Source: CAWIUB01 sp963839175
GTDB lineage: Bacteria > Actinomycetota > Actinomycetes > Mycobacteriales > Jatrophihabitantaceae
NCBI GenBank assembly: GCA_963839175.1
Contig: CAWIUB010000001.1
Location: 62,001 to 126,000 of the forward strand
Reading direction: 5' to 3'
Length of the DNA: 64,000 nt
How positions within the stretch are numbered: the first letter of the stretch is position 1; every line of letters begins with the position of its first letter. A program made the translations under genes and the position numbers. The notes under the pieces were generated by a model. That model searched no databases. It was not told where the DNA came from and saw only the letters and a list, made by a program, of their open reading frames with translations. Positions 43,411-52,607 of the stretch are shown one piece after another.

Positions 43411-44646
43411 TCAGGCCAACTGCTCGAGCTGGCGTCGCAAGAAGTCCCGTTCGACCGCGTTCTCGGTGAGCATCAGCGCCTCCTGGTACGCCAGGCGGGC
43501 CTCGTCACGGCGATCGAGCCGTTCCAGGAACTCGGCTCGGGCGACCGCAAGGTACGGGTAACCGGCCAGTTGCGGCTCTGCGCCGAGTGGCTCGAGCGCG
43601 GCCAGACCGGCTGCCGGTCCACTCGCGAAGCCCACCGCTACCGCCCGGTTCAGCTCCACGACCGGAGACGGCCAGACTTGCACGAGCAAGTCGTAGAGCC
43701 CGACGATCTCACGCCAGTCCGTCCCGCCCCAGTCCGCCGCCCCGGCGTGGACGGCGGCAATCGCCGCTTGCAACGCGTGCCGTCCGGGCGTGCGGCGCTC
43801 TATCGCCTCCTGGACCAGCGCCATGCCCTCCGCGACGGCAGCCAGGTCCCAACGGGTGCGATCTTGTTCGGACAGCCGAAGCAGCCGTCCGTCGGCAGCG
43901 ACCCGGGTCGCCCGGCGGGCGTCGGTGAGCAGGATGAGCGCGAGCAGACCGGCGACCTCGGCGTTGGCGGGCAGCAACAGGTGCAGCATGCGGGCGAGGT
44001 CCTTGGCCCGCTCGACCAGATCGCGGCGCATGAGATCGGCGCCCGACGGAGCGGTGTGCCCGGTGGTGAACAGCAGGTGCACCACGGCCAGCACCGCGTC
44101 GATGCGTTCAGGCAGATCGCCCGCCGATGGCACCCGATAGGGGATGCCTGCCGCGCTGATCTTCTTCTTGGCCCGGGTGATCCGCGCGGCCATAGTCGCC
44201 TCGCTGACCAGGAACGCGCGCGCCACGTCGCGCGTCGACAGGCCGCACATCAGCCGCAGCGTCAGGGCGACCTGCGCCTCGCGGGCGAGCGCCGGGTGGC
44301 AGCAGGTGCAGATCAGCCGCAGCCGGTCGTCGGGTATCTCGTCGCCGGCCTCGAGGTCCGGCAACGCGACGTCGTCCTCTGCCAGCATCGGCAATTTGGT
44401 GCGCAGTGTCGCCTCGCGGCGCAGTAAGTCCAGGGCCCTGCGGCGCGCGACCGTCGTGAGCCAGGCCGCCGCATTGAGCGGCAGGCCCCGGTCAGCCCAG
44501 GTGGCGAGTGCCTGTGCATACGCGTCCTGCACACACTCCTCAGCCGTATCGATGTCGCGCGTCACGCGCACCGTCGCGGCGAGGACATAGCCCCACTCGC
44601 GACGGTGCGCGTCGGCGACCGCCGCGGCAACCTCGGCCGCATTCAT
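43411..44646 (-). CDS. ECF42-type RNA polymerase sigma factor
   Basis: 411 residues. Sigma region 2 (RVTRDIDTAEECVQDAYAQALATW) and region 4 (CGLSTRDVARAFLVSEATMAARITRAKKKI) are followed by a long C-terminal TPR-like helical extension (DUF6596, about 190-411) that defines the ECF42 group. These factors have no anti-sigma partner and typically activate adjacent DGPF/YCII genes, one of which lies directly upstream and would be cotranscribed. Confidence 0.93.
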   Translation of the reverse strand: MNAAEVAAAVADAHRREWGYVLAATVRVTRDIDTAEECVQDAYAQALATWADRGLPLNAAAWLTTVARRRALDLLRREATLRTKLPMLAEDDVALPDLEAGDEIPDDRLRLICTCCHPALAREAQVALTLRLMCGLSTRDVARAFLVSEATMAARITRAKKKISAAGIPYRVPSAGDLPERIDAVLAVVHLLFTTGHTAPSGADLMRRDLVERAKDLARMLHLLLPANAEVAGLLALILLTDARRATRVAADGRLLRLSEQDRTRWDLAAVAEGMALVQEAIERRTPGRHALQAAIAAVHAGAADWGGTDWREIVGLYDLLVQVWPSPVVELNRAVAVGFASGPAAGLAALEPLGAEPQLAGYPYLAVARAEFLERLDRRDEARLAYQEALMLTENAVERDFLRRQLEQLA

Positions 44647-44661
44647 TTGCGCCCGCGATCG

Positions 44662-45009
44662 TCAGTCGAACGTCATGATGGGACGGACCTCGACGCCACC
44701 GAAGAATGTCGGGACCTGCTTGGCCAGCGCAATGGCAGCGTCCAGATCTGGCGCTTCGAGCAAGTAGTAGCCGCCAAGGGCTTCCTTGGTCTCGACGAAC
44801 GGGCCGTCGGTGATCGTGAACCCGCCCGCGCCGTCCCTTCGCACGGTGGTCGCCGTCGACGTCGGCTGCAGGGCATTGCCACCGAGCAATGCCTTGCCGG
44901 CCGCTTCGCCGAACGCCGTGTGGGCCTGCAACGCCTGGTCCCAGGTCGCCTTGTCGGCGTTGGCCCAGCCGTTCTCGTCCTCGTAGAGCAGAACTAGGTA
45001 CTGAGGCAT
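44662..45009 (-). CDS. YCII/DGPF domain protein
   Basis: 115 residues: MPQYLVLLYEDENGWANADKATWDQALQAHTAF and the hallmark TDGPFVETKEALGGYYLLEAPDLDAAIALAKQVP. DGPF proteins are the conserved companions of ECF42 sigma factors; the sigma factor starts 15 bp downstream. Dimeric alpha-beta barrel fold; biochemical role unknown. Confidence 0.92.
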   Translation of the reverse strand: MPQYLVLLYEDENGWANADKATWDQALQAHTAFGEAAGKALLGGNALQPTSTATTVRRDGAGGFTITDGPFVETKEALGGYYLLEAPDLDAAIALAKQVPTFFGGVEVRPIMTFD

Positions 45010-45209
45010 GGTCCGAACCCTTTCTCCTCGGCCCGCGGCTCGGGCCGTTCATCAATCCGACGAACGAATGGTCGGGCGATCGACACCTTGGCGCTATATC
45101 CGGCGCTGCGTCTCCAGCGTAAGGACTGGCAACCATTCGCCTCGCATGGCGTCTATCTCAGTGAGGCCCGAATCGGTGGCCGGCTGGACTAGTGCGGGCG
45201 GGTGGGCGT

Positions 45210-45761
45210 ATGAGAACGACGATGGCCGGCGATGGATCTCGGGTCGGCTCCGAGTCGGGCTCCGCAGATGCTGCTGCCGGCGTGGAGCGGATCTACCGCG
45301 CCCAGCGGCTGGTCATGGTGCGCTTGGCGCTGTTGCTGGTCGACGACCGGGAGACGGCCCAGGACGTGGTCCACGACGCGTTCCTCGCCCTGCGGCGGCG
45401 CTGGAGTTCGCTGCGCAGCGAGGACGCGGCCGTCGGTTACCTGCGCAGCTGCGTGGTGAACGGCGCCCGGTCGGTGCTCCGGCGGCGGCGCACGGCTCGC
45501 CGCCATCCGTGGTCGCGCCTCGATCTGGTGACTGCAGCGCCCGCCGACGAAGCGGTGTTGCTCGCCGAAGAGCACCAACAGGTCATCCGGGCATTGCGCA
45601 CGCTGCCCAATCGACAGCGTGAGGTGATCGTGCTGCGCTACTGGTCGCAGCTCACCGAGCCGGAGATCGCCGCCACGCTCGGGATTTCGCTGGGTGCGGT
45701 GAAGTCGATGGCATCACGTGGCCGCAGCGCCATCGCGGCAGAGCTGGGAGTGACGTCATGA
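45210..45761 (+). CDS. SigE-family ECF sigma factor
   Basis: About 183 residues (GTG at 45192 would add six). Region 2: YRAQRLVMVRLALLLVDDRETAQDVVHDAFLALRRRW; region 4: LRTLPNRQREVIVLRYWSQLTEPEIAATLGISLGAVKSMASRGRSAIAAELG. This is the SigE-like actinobacterial subgroup. Its stop overlaps the start of the membrane protein gene that follows (ATGA), the usual sign of a sigma/anti-sigma pair. Confidence 0.92.
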   Translation: MRTTMAGDGSRVGSESGSADAAAGVERIYRAQRLVMVRLALLLVDDRETAQDVVHDAFLALRRRWSSLRSEDAAVGYLRSCVVNGARSVLRRRRTARRHPWSRLDLVTAAPADEAVLLAEEHQQVIRALRTLPNRQREVIVLRYWSQLTEPEIAATLGISLGAVKSMASRGRSAIAAELGVTS

Positions 45762-46750
45762 ACAACTTCGATATCGACGATCGGATTCGTGCCGCACTCG
45801 TCGCCAAGGCAGAGCAACTCACCGAGGGCGATCTGCGCGCCGACGGGCCGCCGCGGGCGGACGAGCTGAGCACCGCGCCCGACGGCATCGGCCGCCGGCC
45901 GTGGCTCGCGCCGCTGCTCGCCGCGGCAGCGGTGGTGGCAATTGCCGCCGGCACGGCCGGCGCAGTGCTCGCGACTCGGGCTGACCACGCGCAACCCGCC
46001 CACCCGTCCGTGAGCCTGTCGCCGCAGCCGCCCGTGTCGGTGCGTCCGTCACCGACCCCACTGCCGTCCTCGCCCGCCCCCACCACGTCCCCACCGGCCG
46101 CCAGCTCGCCGGCGCCCACGTCGCCGCAGCCGACAGTGGCGCCGTTCGACCTCGGCCACCTGCCGTTGTGGCCGTTCGGCTCACGCGCCGAGGCGCTGGC
46201 CTGGGAGCAGAGCCACCGGTCCGGCGGCCATCAGCCCTGGCACCTCGACGCCGGCCAGACTGCCCTGTCGTTCACCCAGGGGTACCTGGGCTTCCAGCAG
46301 ATCAACGTGGTGACCAGTACCCGCACCGACTCGGACGGCGCGCACGTCGGCGTCGGCTACCGCGACCTGAACGGTGGTGTGCACACCTCCGCCGTGTTGC
46401 GCCTGGTCCGCTTCGGACCGGAGAGCGACGCTCCCTGGGAGGTCGTGAACAGCGACGACACCACGTTCTCGTTGGAGAGCCCGCCGTACGGATCCACCAT
46501 CACGTCCCCGATAACGGTTGGCGGCCATATCACTGGTGTCGACGAGAACATCCGAGTCGTCGTCCGGCAGCGCTCGTCCGCCGCCCCGCTCGGGCAGGCG
46601 TGCTGCCAGCCGGCGGGCGGCGACAACCAGCCCTGGTCGGAGTCGGTGTCCTTCACCGGAGCCACCGACGGTGTGCTGACCATCGTCGCGACAACGGGTG
46701 GGCACCTACAGCAGATCGAACGCTTCACGATCCAAGGCCTGCGCGCGTGA
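45758..46750 (+). CDS. membrane-anchored putative anti-sigma partner with Gmad2-like domain
   Basis: 330 residues: an acidic N-terminal cytoplasmic region (1-48), one membrane helix (about 50-73), a Pro/Ser/Thr-rich linker (78-130) and extracytoplasmic domains. The last (about 242-330: ESPPYGSTITSPITVGGHITGVDENIRVVVRQ) resembles the Gmad2 immunoglobulin-like domain. Coupled to the sigma gene by ATGA. No zinc anti-sigma motif is present, so anti-sigma activity is inferred from context only. Confidence 0.8.
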   Translation: MNNFDIDDRIRAALVAKAEQLTEGDLRADGPPRADELSTAPDGIGRRPWLAPLLAAAAVVAIAAGTAGAVLATRADHAQPAHPSVSLSPQPPVSVRPSPTPLPSSPAPTTSPPAASSPAPTSPQPTVAPFDLGHLPLWPFGSRAEALAWEQSHRSGGHQPWHLDAGQTALSFTQGYLGFQQINVVTSTRTDSDGAHVGVGYRDLNGGVHTSAVLRLVRFGPESDAPWEVVNSDDTTFSLESPPYGSTITSPITVGGHITGVDENIRVVVRQRSSAAPLGQACCQPAGGDNQPWSESVSFTGATDGVLTIVATTGGHLQQIERFTIQGLRA

Positions 46751-46793
46751 CCATGGTCCATGTGGCCCGTCCAGGCAGCAGCCCACCTGATGA

Positions 46794-47633
46794 TCAGTGT
46801 GGCAGCGGGCTACCGACCCGCTGCAGCAGGGCGATCGCGTCGAAAGGCGCGCGTACCTTCACGTCATTGTCGAAGTAGGCGAAGACGTCACACCCTGCCG
46901 AGACCCAGCCGCGTACCCGAGACGCCCAGCGATCCAGCGCCTCTGCTGAGTAGCCGCTCGTGTATAGCACTTTGTCGCCGTGCAGCCGCAGATACACGAA
47001 GTCCGAGGTGACGTCATCGAAGAGCGGCCATCGGCCGGCCGTGTCGGCGACGACCAGCCCGACGTCGTACTCGCGCAGCAACGCCGGGAACGCCGACACG
47101 TGATAGCTCGCATGCCGGACCTCGAGAGCATGCCGCATCGGCCGGTCCGCCTCGACACCGGTGAACGAGCGGTCGGCCAGGCGCGCTTCGTGCCGGCGGG
47201 CGATGAAGGCCGCCTCGGACGTGGTCCGCGGCAGTAGCGCGAAGAAGGCGGCCAGCCGCTGCGCGTCGAATCCCAGGTTCGGCGGCAACTGCCAGAGCAC
47301 CGGTCCCAGCTTGTGGCCCAACGCGAGTACACCGGACGCGAAGAAGTTGGCGAGCGGAACCTCCACGTCGCGCAGCTTCTTCATGTGTGTGATGAAGCGT
47401 GGGCTCTTGACCGCGAAGACGAAGTCATCCGGCGTCTCGCTGCGCCAGGATCGGTAGTTGGACGGGCGTTGCAGCGCGTAGAACGAGCCGTTGATCTCGA
47501 TGCTGGTCAGCCGCTCCGCCACGTAGCGCAGCTCAGCGCGCTGGGGCAGTCCCTTCGGGTAGAACACGCCGCGCCACGGCGGATAGCGCCAGCCGGAGAT
47601 CCCGACGCGTACCGCTGCACGTGAGCCGGCCAC
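46794..47633 (-). CDS. DUF72 family protein
   Basis: 279 residues, TIM-barrel-like DUF72: VRVGISGWRYPPWRGVFYPKGL, LTSIEINGSFYALQRPSNYRSWRSETPDDFVFAVKSPRFITHMKKL, GPVLWQLPPNL, EVRHASYHV and YLRLHGDKVLYTSGYS. Widely conserved; nuclease or sugar-related activity has been suggested but is unproved. Monocistronic. Confidence 0.92.
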   Translation of the reverse strand: MAGSRAAVRVGISGWRYPPWRGVFYPKGLPQRAELRYVAERLTSIEINGSFYALQRPSNYRSWRSETPDDFVFAVKSPRFITHMKKLRDVEVPLANFFASGVLALGHKLGPVLWQLPPNLGFDAQRLAAFFALLPRTTSEAAFIARRHEARLADRSFTGVEADRPMRHALEVRHASYHVSAFPALLREYDVGLVVADTAGRWPLFDDVTSDFVYLRLHGDKVLYTSGYSAEALDRWASRVRGWVSAGCDVFAYFDNDVKVRAPFDAIALLQRVGSPLPH

Positions 47634-47703
47634 CCGCCCATGCTGTCACCCGCTGGTCCTCACGGGGCGCTTGCCAAGCCGGCCGCTCCCGTGAGTTGCG
47701 GCG

Positions 47704-48183
47704 TCAGCCTGCCTGCAGCCTCGCCAGCAGCTCTGCCAGACGCTCGTGGGAGTCGTGCACACCTCGCTCCATGCCGGCCGCGATCATTCCGTCTCGGTCC
47801 TCGACGGACTGGAAGCTCGAAACTGTGCGGACCAGCGTCCCGCCATCGCGCTGCTCGAATGTTGCAGTGTCAAGCGAGACGTGGCCCGGCATGCCCTCGA
47901 ACTCGAAGGTCTGCACCGCACCGTCCGGTGAGGGGGTGCCGTGGAACAGGCCATGGAACCCGTACTCGGTGCCTTGGGCATCTTTGTGGACGTAGCGCCA
48001 CCTGCCGCCGTCGCGGACGTCGTATTGGTCGATGGTCATCGTCAGGTCACGCGGGCCCAGCCATTGCACTAACAACTCGGGCTCGGTGAACGCGCGGAAC
48101 ACCAGCTCACGCGGCGCGTCGAACTCGCGCGTGATGATGATCTGTGGCATGCCGCGCTCGGCGGTGATCTGTGTCTTACCCAT
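47704..48183 (-). CDS. SRPBCC/AHSA1 family protein
   Basis: 159 residues, START-like fold: IIITREFDAPRELVFRAFTEPELLVQWLGPRDLTMTIDQYDVRDGGRWRYVH. Such proteins bind hydrophobic ligands. It overlaps the ArsR-type regulator upstream by eight bases, the common ArsR-SRPBCC pair, and should be repressed by it. Confidence 0.9.
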   Translation of the reverse strand: MGKTQITAERGMPQIIITREFDAPRELVFRAFTEPELLVQWLGPRDLTMTIDQYDVRDGGRWRYVHKDAQGTEYGFHGLFHGTPSPDGAVQTFEFEGMPGHVSLDTATFEQRDGGTLVRTVSSFQSVEDRDGMIAAGMERGVHDSHERLAELLARLQAG

Positions 48184-48535
48184 CGCTGTTTCCCTTCGCT
48201 CGGACCGCGCCCTCGCGGTCGCCTTGCAATCCGGCGAGCAACTCGTCGAGCCGCTCGTGGCTCTCGTCCCAGAACCGCTGGTAGCGGGCCAGCCACGTGC
48301 TTACTTCCCGCAACGGCTCGGCCTCCAGGTGGCTGAGCCGGGCGGTCGCCCGGCGGGACCGGGAGATCAGGCCAGCGTTCTGCAGCACCTTCAGGTGCCG
48401 GGAGACCGCTGGCTGCGACATGGCAAACGGTGCGGCGAGTTCGCCAACCGTTGCATCGCCCTCGCGCAGCCGCGTCAAGATCGCGCGCCGGGTCGGGTCG
48501 GCGAGCGCGCCGAACACGACGGTGATTTGGTCCAT
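48176..48535 (-). CDS. ArsR-family regulator
   Basis: 119 residues with the winged-helix DQITVVFGALADPTRRAILTRLREGDATVGELAAPFAMSQPAVSRHLKVLQNAGLISRSR. There are no metal-binding cysteines, so it belongs to the group paired with SRPBCC proteins rather than metal sensors. Likely autorepressor through the dyad just upstream. Confidence 0.92.
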   Translation of the reverse strand: MDQITVVFGALADPTRRAILTRLREGDATVGELAAPFAMSQPAVSRHLKVLQNAGLISRSRRATARLSHLEAEPLREVSTWLARYQRFWDESHERLDELLAGLQGDREGAVRAKGNSDG

Positions 48536-48537
48536 TG

Positions 48538-48569
48538 ATAACTATCCAGTTCTAAAATGGGTTGGTTAT
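48538..48569. promoter_or_regulatory. probable ArsR-type operator
   Basis: ATAACTATCC and GGTTGGTTAT form an imperfect dyad (8 of 10 positions) with a 12-bp AT-rich centre, directly before the ArsR start. Placement and low GC fit an autoregulatory site. Confidence 0.5.
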
Positions 48570-48677
48570 AGAATGTGGCATCGAAGTGCTGATGTCAAGC
48601 GCTGGTCATCGACCCGGCCTGGCGAAAGGGCACTCGCGAGGTGGGCGTGGAACGCGTGCCGGGTGGTCGCGATCGAG

Positions 48678-50711
48678 TCAGCTCGGCCATTCGTTGGCGA
48701 CCATCGTCAGCACGTCGTACCTGGCCACCGACGAGCCGTCCTGCTTGGTGACGTGGGCGTCCCAACGCACTTCGCCGTGAGGTGCGTCGCCCCGAGGGGA
48801 GATCTGCTTGCAGGTAAGCGTCACGGTCAGCTCGTCGCCGGGATACACCGGCGACAGGAAGCGCAGGTTGTCGATGCCGTAATTGGCGAGGACGGGCCCC
48901 GGATCCGGATCTACGAACAGGCCAGCCGCGAACGACAGGATCAAGTAGCCGTGCGCCACCCGTCCGTCGAAGAACGGGTTGGCCCGCGCGGCTTCCTCGT
49001 CCATGTGTGCGTAGAAATTGTCACCGGTGAACGCAGCGAAGTGCTCGATGTCCTCGAGGGTGACGGTCCGGGGTCCGGCGACGACGGTGTCGCCCACCCG
49101 AAGGTCGGCCAGCGACTTGCGGAACGGGTGGGTATCGCCCGTGGTACGCGGCGACCCGGGCACCCAGTGCTTGGTGACCGCGCCCAGCAGCCGCGGGCTG
49201 GCCTGGACAGCCGTCCGCTGCATGTGGTGCAACACGCTGCGGACGCCGCCCAGCTCCTCGCCGCCGCCGGCCCGTCCCGGGCCGCCGTGCACGAGCATCG
49301 GCAACGGCGACCCGTGGCCGGTGGACTCCGGCGCGCTGTCGCGGTCGAGAACCAGCAGCCGGCCGTGCCAGGGGGCAATGCCGCGCACGACCGTCGACAC
49401 GAAATCGGCGTCGGTGCTGACGATCGACCCGGCCAGGCTGCCCGCGCCACGTGCCGCGAGCGCCACCGCATCCGCTGCGTCGCCGTAGGGCATCAGGGTG
49501 CTCACCGGTCCGAACGCCTCGACCTCATGCGGCTCCGGGCGGTGCGCGTCGTCGCAGCGCAACAGTAATGGCGACACGAACGCCCCGCGCTGCGCGTCTG
49601 CCCCGACGACGTCGACATGGTCCGGATCGCCGAACACCAGCCGGCCAGCGGCAAGTAGCGCCTTGAGCGAACGGCGGACTTCCTCGCGCTGCTCCCGGCT
49701 GGCCAGGGCGCCCATCCGCACATCGGGGTTGCGTGGATCGCCAACCGTGACGCCGGCAAGCCTGGCGGCCGCGGCGTCCGCGACGTCCGCCAGCAGCGCG
49801 GATGGCACGAGCGCTCGGCGAATGGCCGTGCACTTCTGGCCAGCCTTGACGGTCATCTCGGTGATCAGCTGGTCGACGAACAGGTCGAATTCCGGGGTGC
49901 CGGCCGTAGCGTCCGGGCCGAGGATCGAGCAGTTGAGCGAGTCGGCCTCGGCGTTGAACCGCACCGCCCGCGAGACGACGGTCGGATGCCCACGGAGCTT
50001 GGCCGCGGTGGACGCGGAGCCAGTGAAGGCGACCAGGTCCTGCCCGTCCAGGTGGTCGAACAGATCCCCCACGCCGCCGCAGATCAGCTGGACCGAGCCC
50101 TCCGGCAGCACACCGGACCCCACGATCAGCTCGACCAGCCGGGCGGTCAGGTAGGCCGTCTGGCTGGCCGGCTTGATCACGCTCGGCAATCCGGCCAGCA
50201 GCGACGTGGCGAGCTTCTCCAGCGGCCCCCAGACCGGAAAGTTGAAGGCGTTGACCTGCACCGCGGCGCCGTGCATCGACGTGTAGATGTGCTGTCCAAC
50301 GAACTGCCCGCCCTTGCCAAGCGGCTCGACGGGCCCGTCCAGGCAGATCGTGTCGTTCGGCAGCTCGCGCTTGCCCTTGCTGGCGTAACTGAGTAATACC
50401 CCGATGCCACCGTCGACGTCGAATCTCGCGTCGTACCTGGTCGCGCCGCTGCGTGCCGACAGCTCGTACAGCTCCTCGCGCTGCTCGCGCAGGAACGAGC
50501 CGAGCGCCTTGAGCAACACGGCGCGCTCGTGGAAGGTCAACTCCCGCACAGCGGCACCGTGAGCGCGCGCATGGTCCAGCACCCGGGCCATGTCGACACC
50601 GGCGCTGGACACCCTGGCGACCTCGTCGCCTGTAACCGCGTCGTATACCGGACCGCCCGCTTCGGACGGGGCAAACCATGATCCATAGACGTAACTGCGA
50701 AGCGCTGCCAT
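48678..50711 (-). CDS. paaZ: bifunctional oxepin-CoA hydrolase / semialdehyde dehydrogenase
   Basis: 677 residues. Residues 1-520 form the aldehyde dehydrogenase half with catalytic Cys294 (KAGQKCTAIRR) and Glu255 (RFNAEADSLN); residues 530-677 are the MaoC-like hydratase half with the Asp/His pair in PFFDGRVAHGYLI. PaaZ opens the oxepin-CoA ring in phenylacetate breakdown and oxidises the aldehyde formed. The other paa genes are absent from this window. ATG at 50711 is preferred over 50726 because of the GAGAGG site. A TetR-type palindrome lies upstream. Confidence 0.95.
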   Translation of the reverse strand: MAALRSYVYGSWFAPSEAGGPVYDAVTGDEVARVSSAGVDMARVLDHARAHGAAVRELTFHERAVLLKALGSFLREQREELYELSARSGATRYDARFDVDGGIGVLLSYASKGKRELPNDTICLDGPVEPLGKGGQFVGQHIYTSMHGAAVQVNAFNFPVWGPLEKLATSLLAGLPSVIKPASQTAYLTARLVELIVGSGVLPEGSVQLICGGVGDLFDHLDGQDLVAFTGSASTAAKLRGHPTVVSRAVRFNAEADSLNCSILGPDATAGTPEFDLFVDQLITEMTVKAGQKCTAIRRALVPSALLADVADAAAARLAGVTVGDPRNPDVRMGALASREQREEVRRSLKALLAAGRLVFGDPDHVDVVGADAQRGAFVSPLLLRCDDAHRPEPHEVEAFGPVSTLMPYGDAADAVALAARGAGSLAGSIVSTDADFVSTVVRGIAPWHGRLLVLDRDSAPESTGHGSPLPMLVHGGPGRAGGGEELGGVRSVLHHMQRTAVQASPRLLGAVTKHWVPGSPRTTGDTHPFRKSLADLRVGDTVVAGPRTVTLEDIEHFAAFTGDNFYAHMDEEAARANPFFDGRVAHGYLILSFAAGLFVDPDPGPVLANYGIDNLRFLSPVYPGDELTVTLTCKQISPRGDAPHGEVRWDAHVTKQDGSSVARYDVLTMVANEWPS

Positions 50712-50729
50712 CGGGCGACCTCTCATTTC

Positions 50730-50745
50730 CTGACCGTTCGGTCAG
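50730..50745. promoter_or_regulatory. TetR-type (PaaR-like) operator at paaZ
   Basis: CTGACCGTTCGGTCAG is a perfect palindrome with a 2-bp centre. Half-sites of the form ACCG/CGGT are typical of TetR repressors such as PaaR, which is relieved by phenylacetyl-CoA. No tetR gene is in the window, so the regulator acts from elsewhere. Confidence 0.7.
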
Positions 50746-50749
50746 TACG

Positions 50750-51210
50750 TTAGCCGCTGACGAGCGTGATGTCCCGCGCGGTCGCGACCGAGGCGCAGCC
50801 CGACAGCCCCAACGTCAGGTCAAGCTCGGCGATGAGGTTGCGCAGCACGTCCCGCACACCACCCGTGCCGCCCACCGCCAATCCGTAGACCCACGGCCGC
50901 CCGATCAGCACGGCTCTCGCACCGAGAGCCAGCGCTTTGACGATGTCGGCGCCACCCCTGATGCCGCTGTCGAGCAGCACTGGCATCCGCCCTTGAGCAC
51001 GATCGGGAGGTTCGTGCGGTCGCGCAACCAGGCCAAGTTGTCCCAGGTGAGGGACGGGCGCGAGTAGATGTCCAGGAAGGTCTCGACGGCAGCGAGCCGA
51101 GATCGAGGTCGCGGGTGCGCCAGCCGAGCATTGTCGTGACCAACGACTCCCAGCTCGTAGGGATCCTCGGACGGCGCCCGCTGATCCCGTCCCGATAGAT
51201 CGTGCCCTGC
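50750..51210 (-). pseudogene. alpha-hydroxy-acid oxidase remnant
   Basis: The 3' half of an FMN-dependent alpha-hydroxy-acid oxidase. Pieces in more than one frame read PTSWESLVTTMLGWRTRDLDLG, then FLDIYSRPSLTWDNLAWLRDRTNLPIVLKGG, then directly MPVLLDSGIRGGADIVKALALGARAVLIGRPWVYGLA. The roughly 60-70 residues that normally lie between IVLKG and PVLLDSGIR, containing the catalytic His and Arg (SNHGGRQ), are absent, as is the whole N-terminus. Clearly non-functional. Confidence 0.8.
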
Positions 51211-51279
51211 CGGAGACGTCCGGCTCCGATCGGCTGTCCGTCGTGAGCTGTCACCGCAGCATGATCGCGCACAGCGGGA

Positions 51280-51720
51280 TCAACCGGGCAGGGGCTCCAG
51301 GACGAACAACGGGATCTGCCGGTCGGTCTTCTTCTGGTACTCGGCGTAGTCCGGCCAGGCGGCCACCGCGCGCTGCCACCAGACCGCCTTCTCCTCGCCG
51401 GTGACCTCGCGGGCCGTCATGTCCCGGCGCACGGGCCCGTCCTGCAATTCGACCTGCGGGTGGGCCTTGAGGTTGAAGTACCAGACCGGGTTCCTTGGCG
51501 CGCCGCCGAGTGAGGCCACCACGGCGTACGTCCCGTCGTGCTCGACGCGCATCAGCGGCGTCTTGCGCAGCTTCCCGGTCTTCGCGCCCTTGCTCGTCAG
51601 GACGATGACCGGCTTGCCGTTCAGAGTCGTGCCCTGCGTACCACCGGAGCTCTCATACTTCTCCGCCTGCTCTCGCGCCCACGCCCTGGGGCTGGGCTCG
51701 TATTTACCGTCCAAAGGCAT
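51280..51720 (-). CDS. deazaflavin (F420)-dependent nitroreductase family protein
   Basis: 146 residues of the Ddn/Rv3547 split-barrel family: GTQGTTLNGKPVIVLTSKGAKTGKLRKTPLMRVEHDGTYAVVASLGGAPRNPVWYFNLKAHPQVELQDG. The ATG at 51720 is used; the longer in-frame start lies in non-coding sequence. Reduces quinones or nitro compounds with F420H2 in relatives, which implies that the host makes F420. Confidence 0.9.
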   Translation of the reverse strand: MPLDGKYEPSPRAWAREQAEKYESSGGTQGTTLNGKPVIVLTSKGAKTGKLRKTPLMRVEHDGTYAVVASLGGAPRNPVWYFNLKAHPQVELQDGPVRRDMTAREVTGEEKAVWWQRAVAAWPDYAEYQKKTDRQIPLFVLEPLPG

Positions 51721-51748
51721 GCTTCCAGTCAACACTAGAGGTCTGCGA

Positions 51749-52585
51749 CTACTCGGTCGGGGCGACCCAGGGGCGGGCAGCCGGTGGAACGGTGACGGTA
51801 ATGGTGGCTCGCTTGCCATCGGCGTCGGTACCCGTGCGACGCGCCCAGTTCCGTTCGACGCGCATCCACTCGGGCACCCCGGCGGGCAGGTCTCGGGCCG
51901 GGATGGGCGGCAGATCGGCGTCCAGGAACGTCGTCCCGTACGGCGTGCCGGTCGCGGGCTGGTCGGGGTGCGGAGTCGCCCGCATCAGGTCGGCGAGTGC
52001 CGCGTTCCAGTTCGCCAGCAGCCGGGCAGTCGCCGCCGCGAGTGTCGTCTGCCCGCTGGCCGAGGCCGATTCCGGATAGGTGGGGTGCAGCAGGGCGGCA
52101 TGGTGGCCGGCGTATCCCGCGCCGGTCGGCGTCGCCTGCCACTGGGTGAACGCCTCTGCCGCGAGGGTGCCGAGTGTGATGACCGCGCGAATGTCGTTGT
52201 GCGAGGTGATGGCGTCGACCCAACGATTGCGGTAGGCGACGATCGCGGGGTCAGCAATGTGCTTGGTGCCGCCCGCCTGTCCGTACACGCCGTACAGGAA
52301 GGTGTTGACGAGGACGTAGCTCCGCGTGAGCCCGAGCTTGGCCAGCAGTCCCTGGGTGCGCTGGCCCGCGACGCCGACCAATATCCGCCGGGTGACGGTT
52401 TCCTGCACGGCGGGATCCTGGCCGATGATCAGGACCTGCGCCGTGCCGTCAAGCCGTCCACGGTGGAAAATCGGTCCCCACTCCACCCGGAACGCCGCCG
52501 GCGGATAGACACTCGCGTCGGGATAGGACGCGGCGAGCACGTCGTACGGCGGAGGATACCCAGGGCAAAAAGGGATTGCGGCCAT
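51749..52585 (-). CDS. uracil-DNA glycosylase superfamily protein
   Basis: 278 residues starting at ATG 52585 behind GGAG. The core VLIIGQDPAVQE corresponds to UDG motif A (GQDPY in family 1, with Ala for Tyr), and HPTYPESA to the HPS-like motif B. The C-terminal 70 residues (DLPPIPARDLPAGVPEWMRVERNWARRTG) are unlike classical UDGs. It may excise damaged bases or be a divergent member; substrate uncertain. Confidence 0.75.
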   Translation of the reverse strand: MAAIPFCPGYPPPYDVLAASYPDASVYPPAAFRVEWGPIFHRGRLDGTAQVLIIGQDPAVQETVTRRILVGVAGQRTQGLLAKLGLTRSYVLVNTFLYGVYGQAGGTKHIADPAIVAYRNRWVDAITSHNDIRAVITLGTLAAEAFTQWQATPTGAGYAGHHAALLHPTYPESASASGQTTLAAATARLLANWNAALADLMRATPHPDQPATGTPYGTTFLDADLPPIPARDLPAGVPEWMRVERNWARRTGTDADGKRATITVTVPPAARPWVAPTE

Positions 52586-52607
52586 GGCAAGAACTCCTCC
52601 GCGTACG

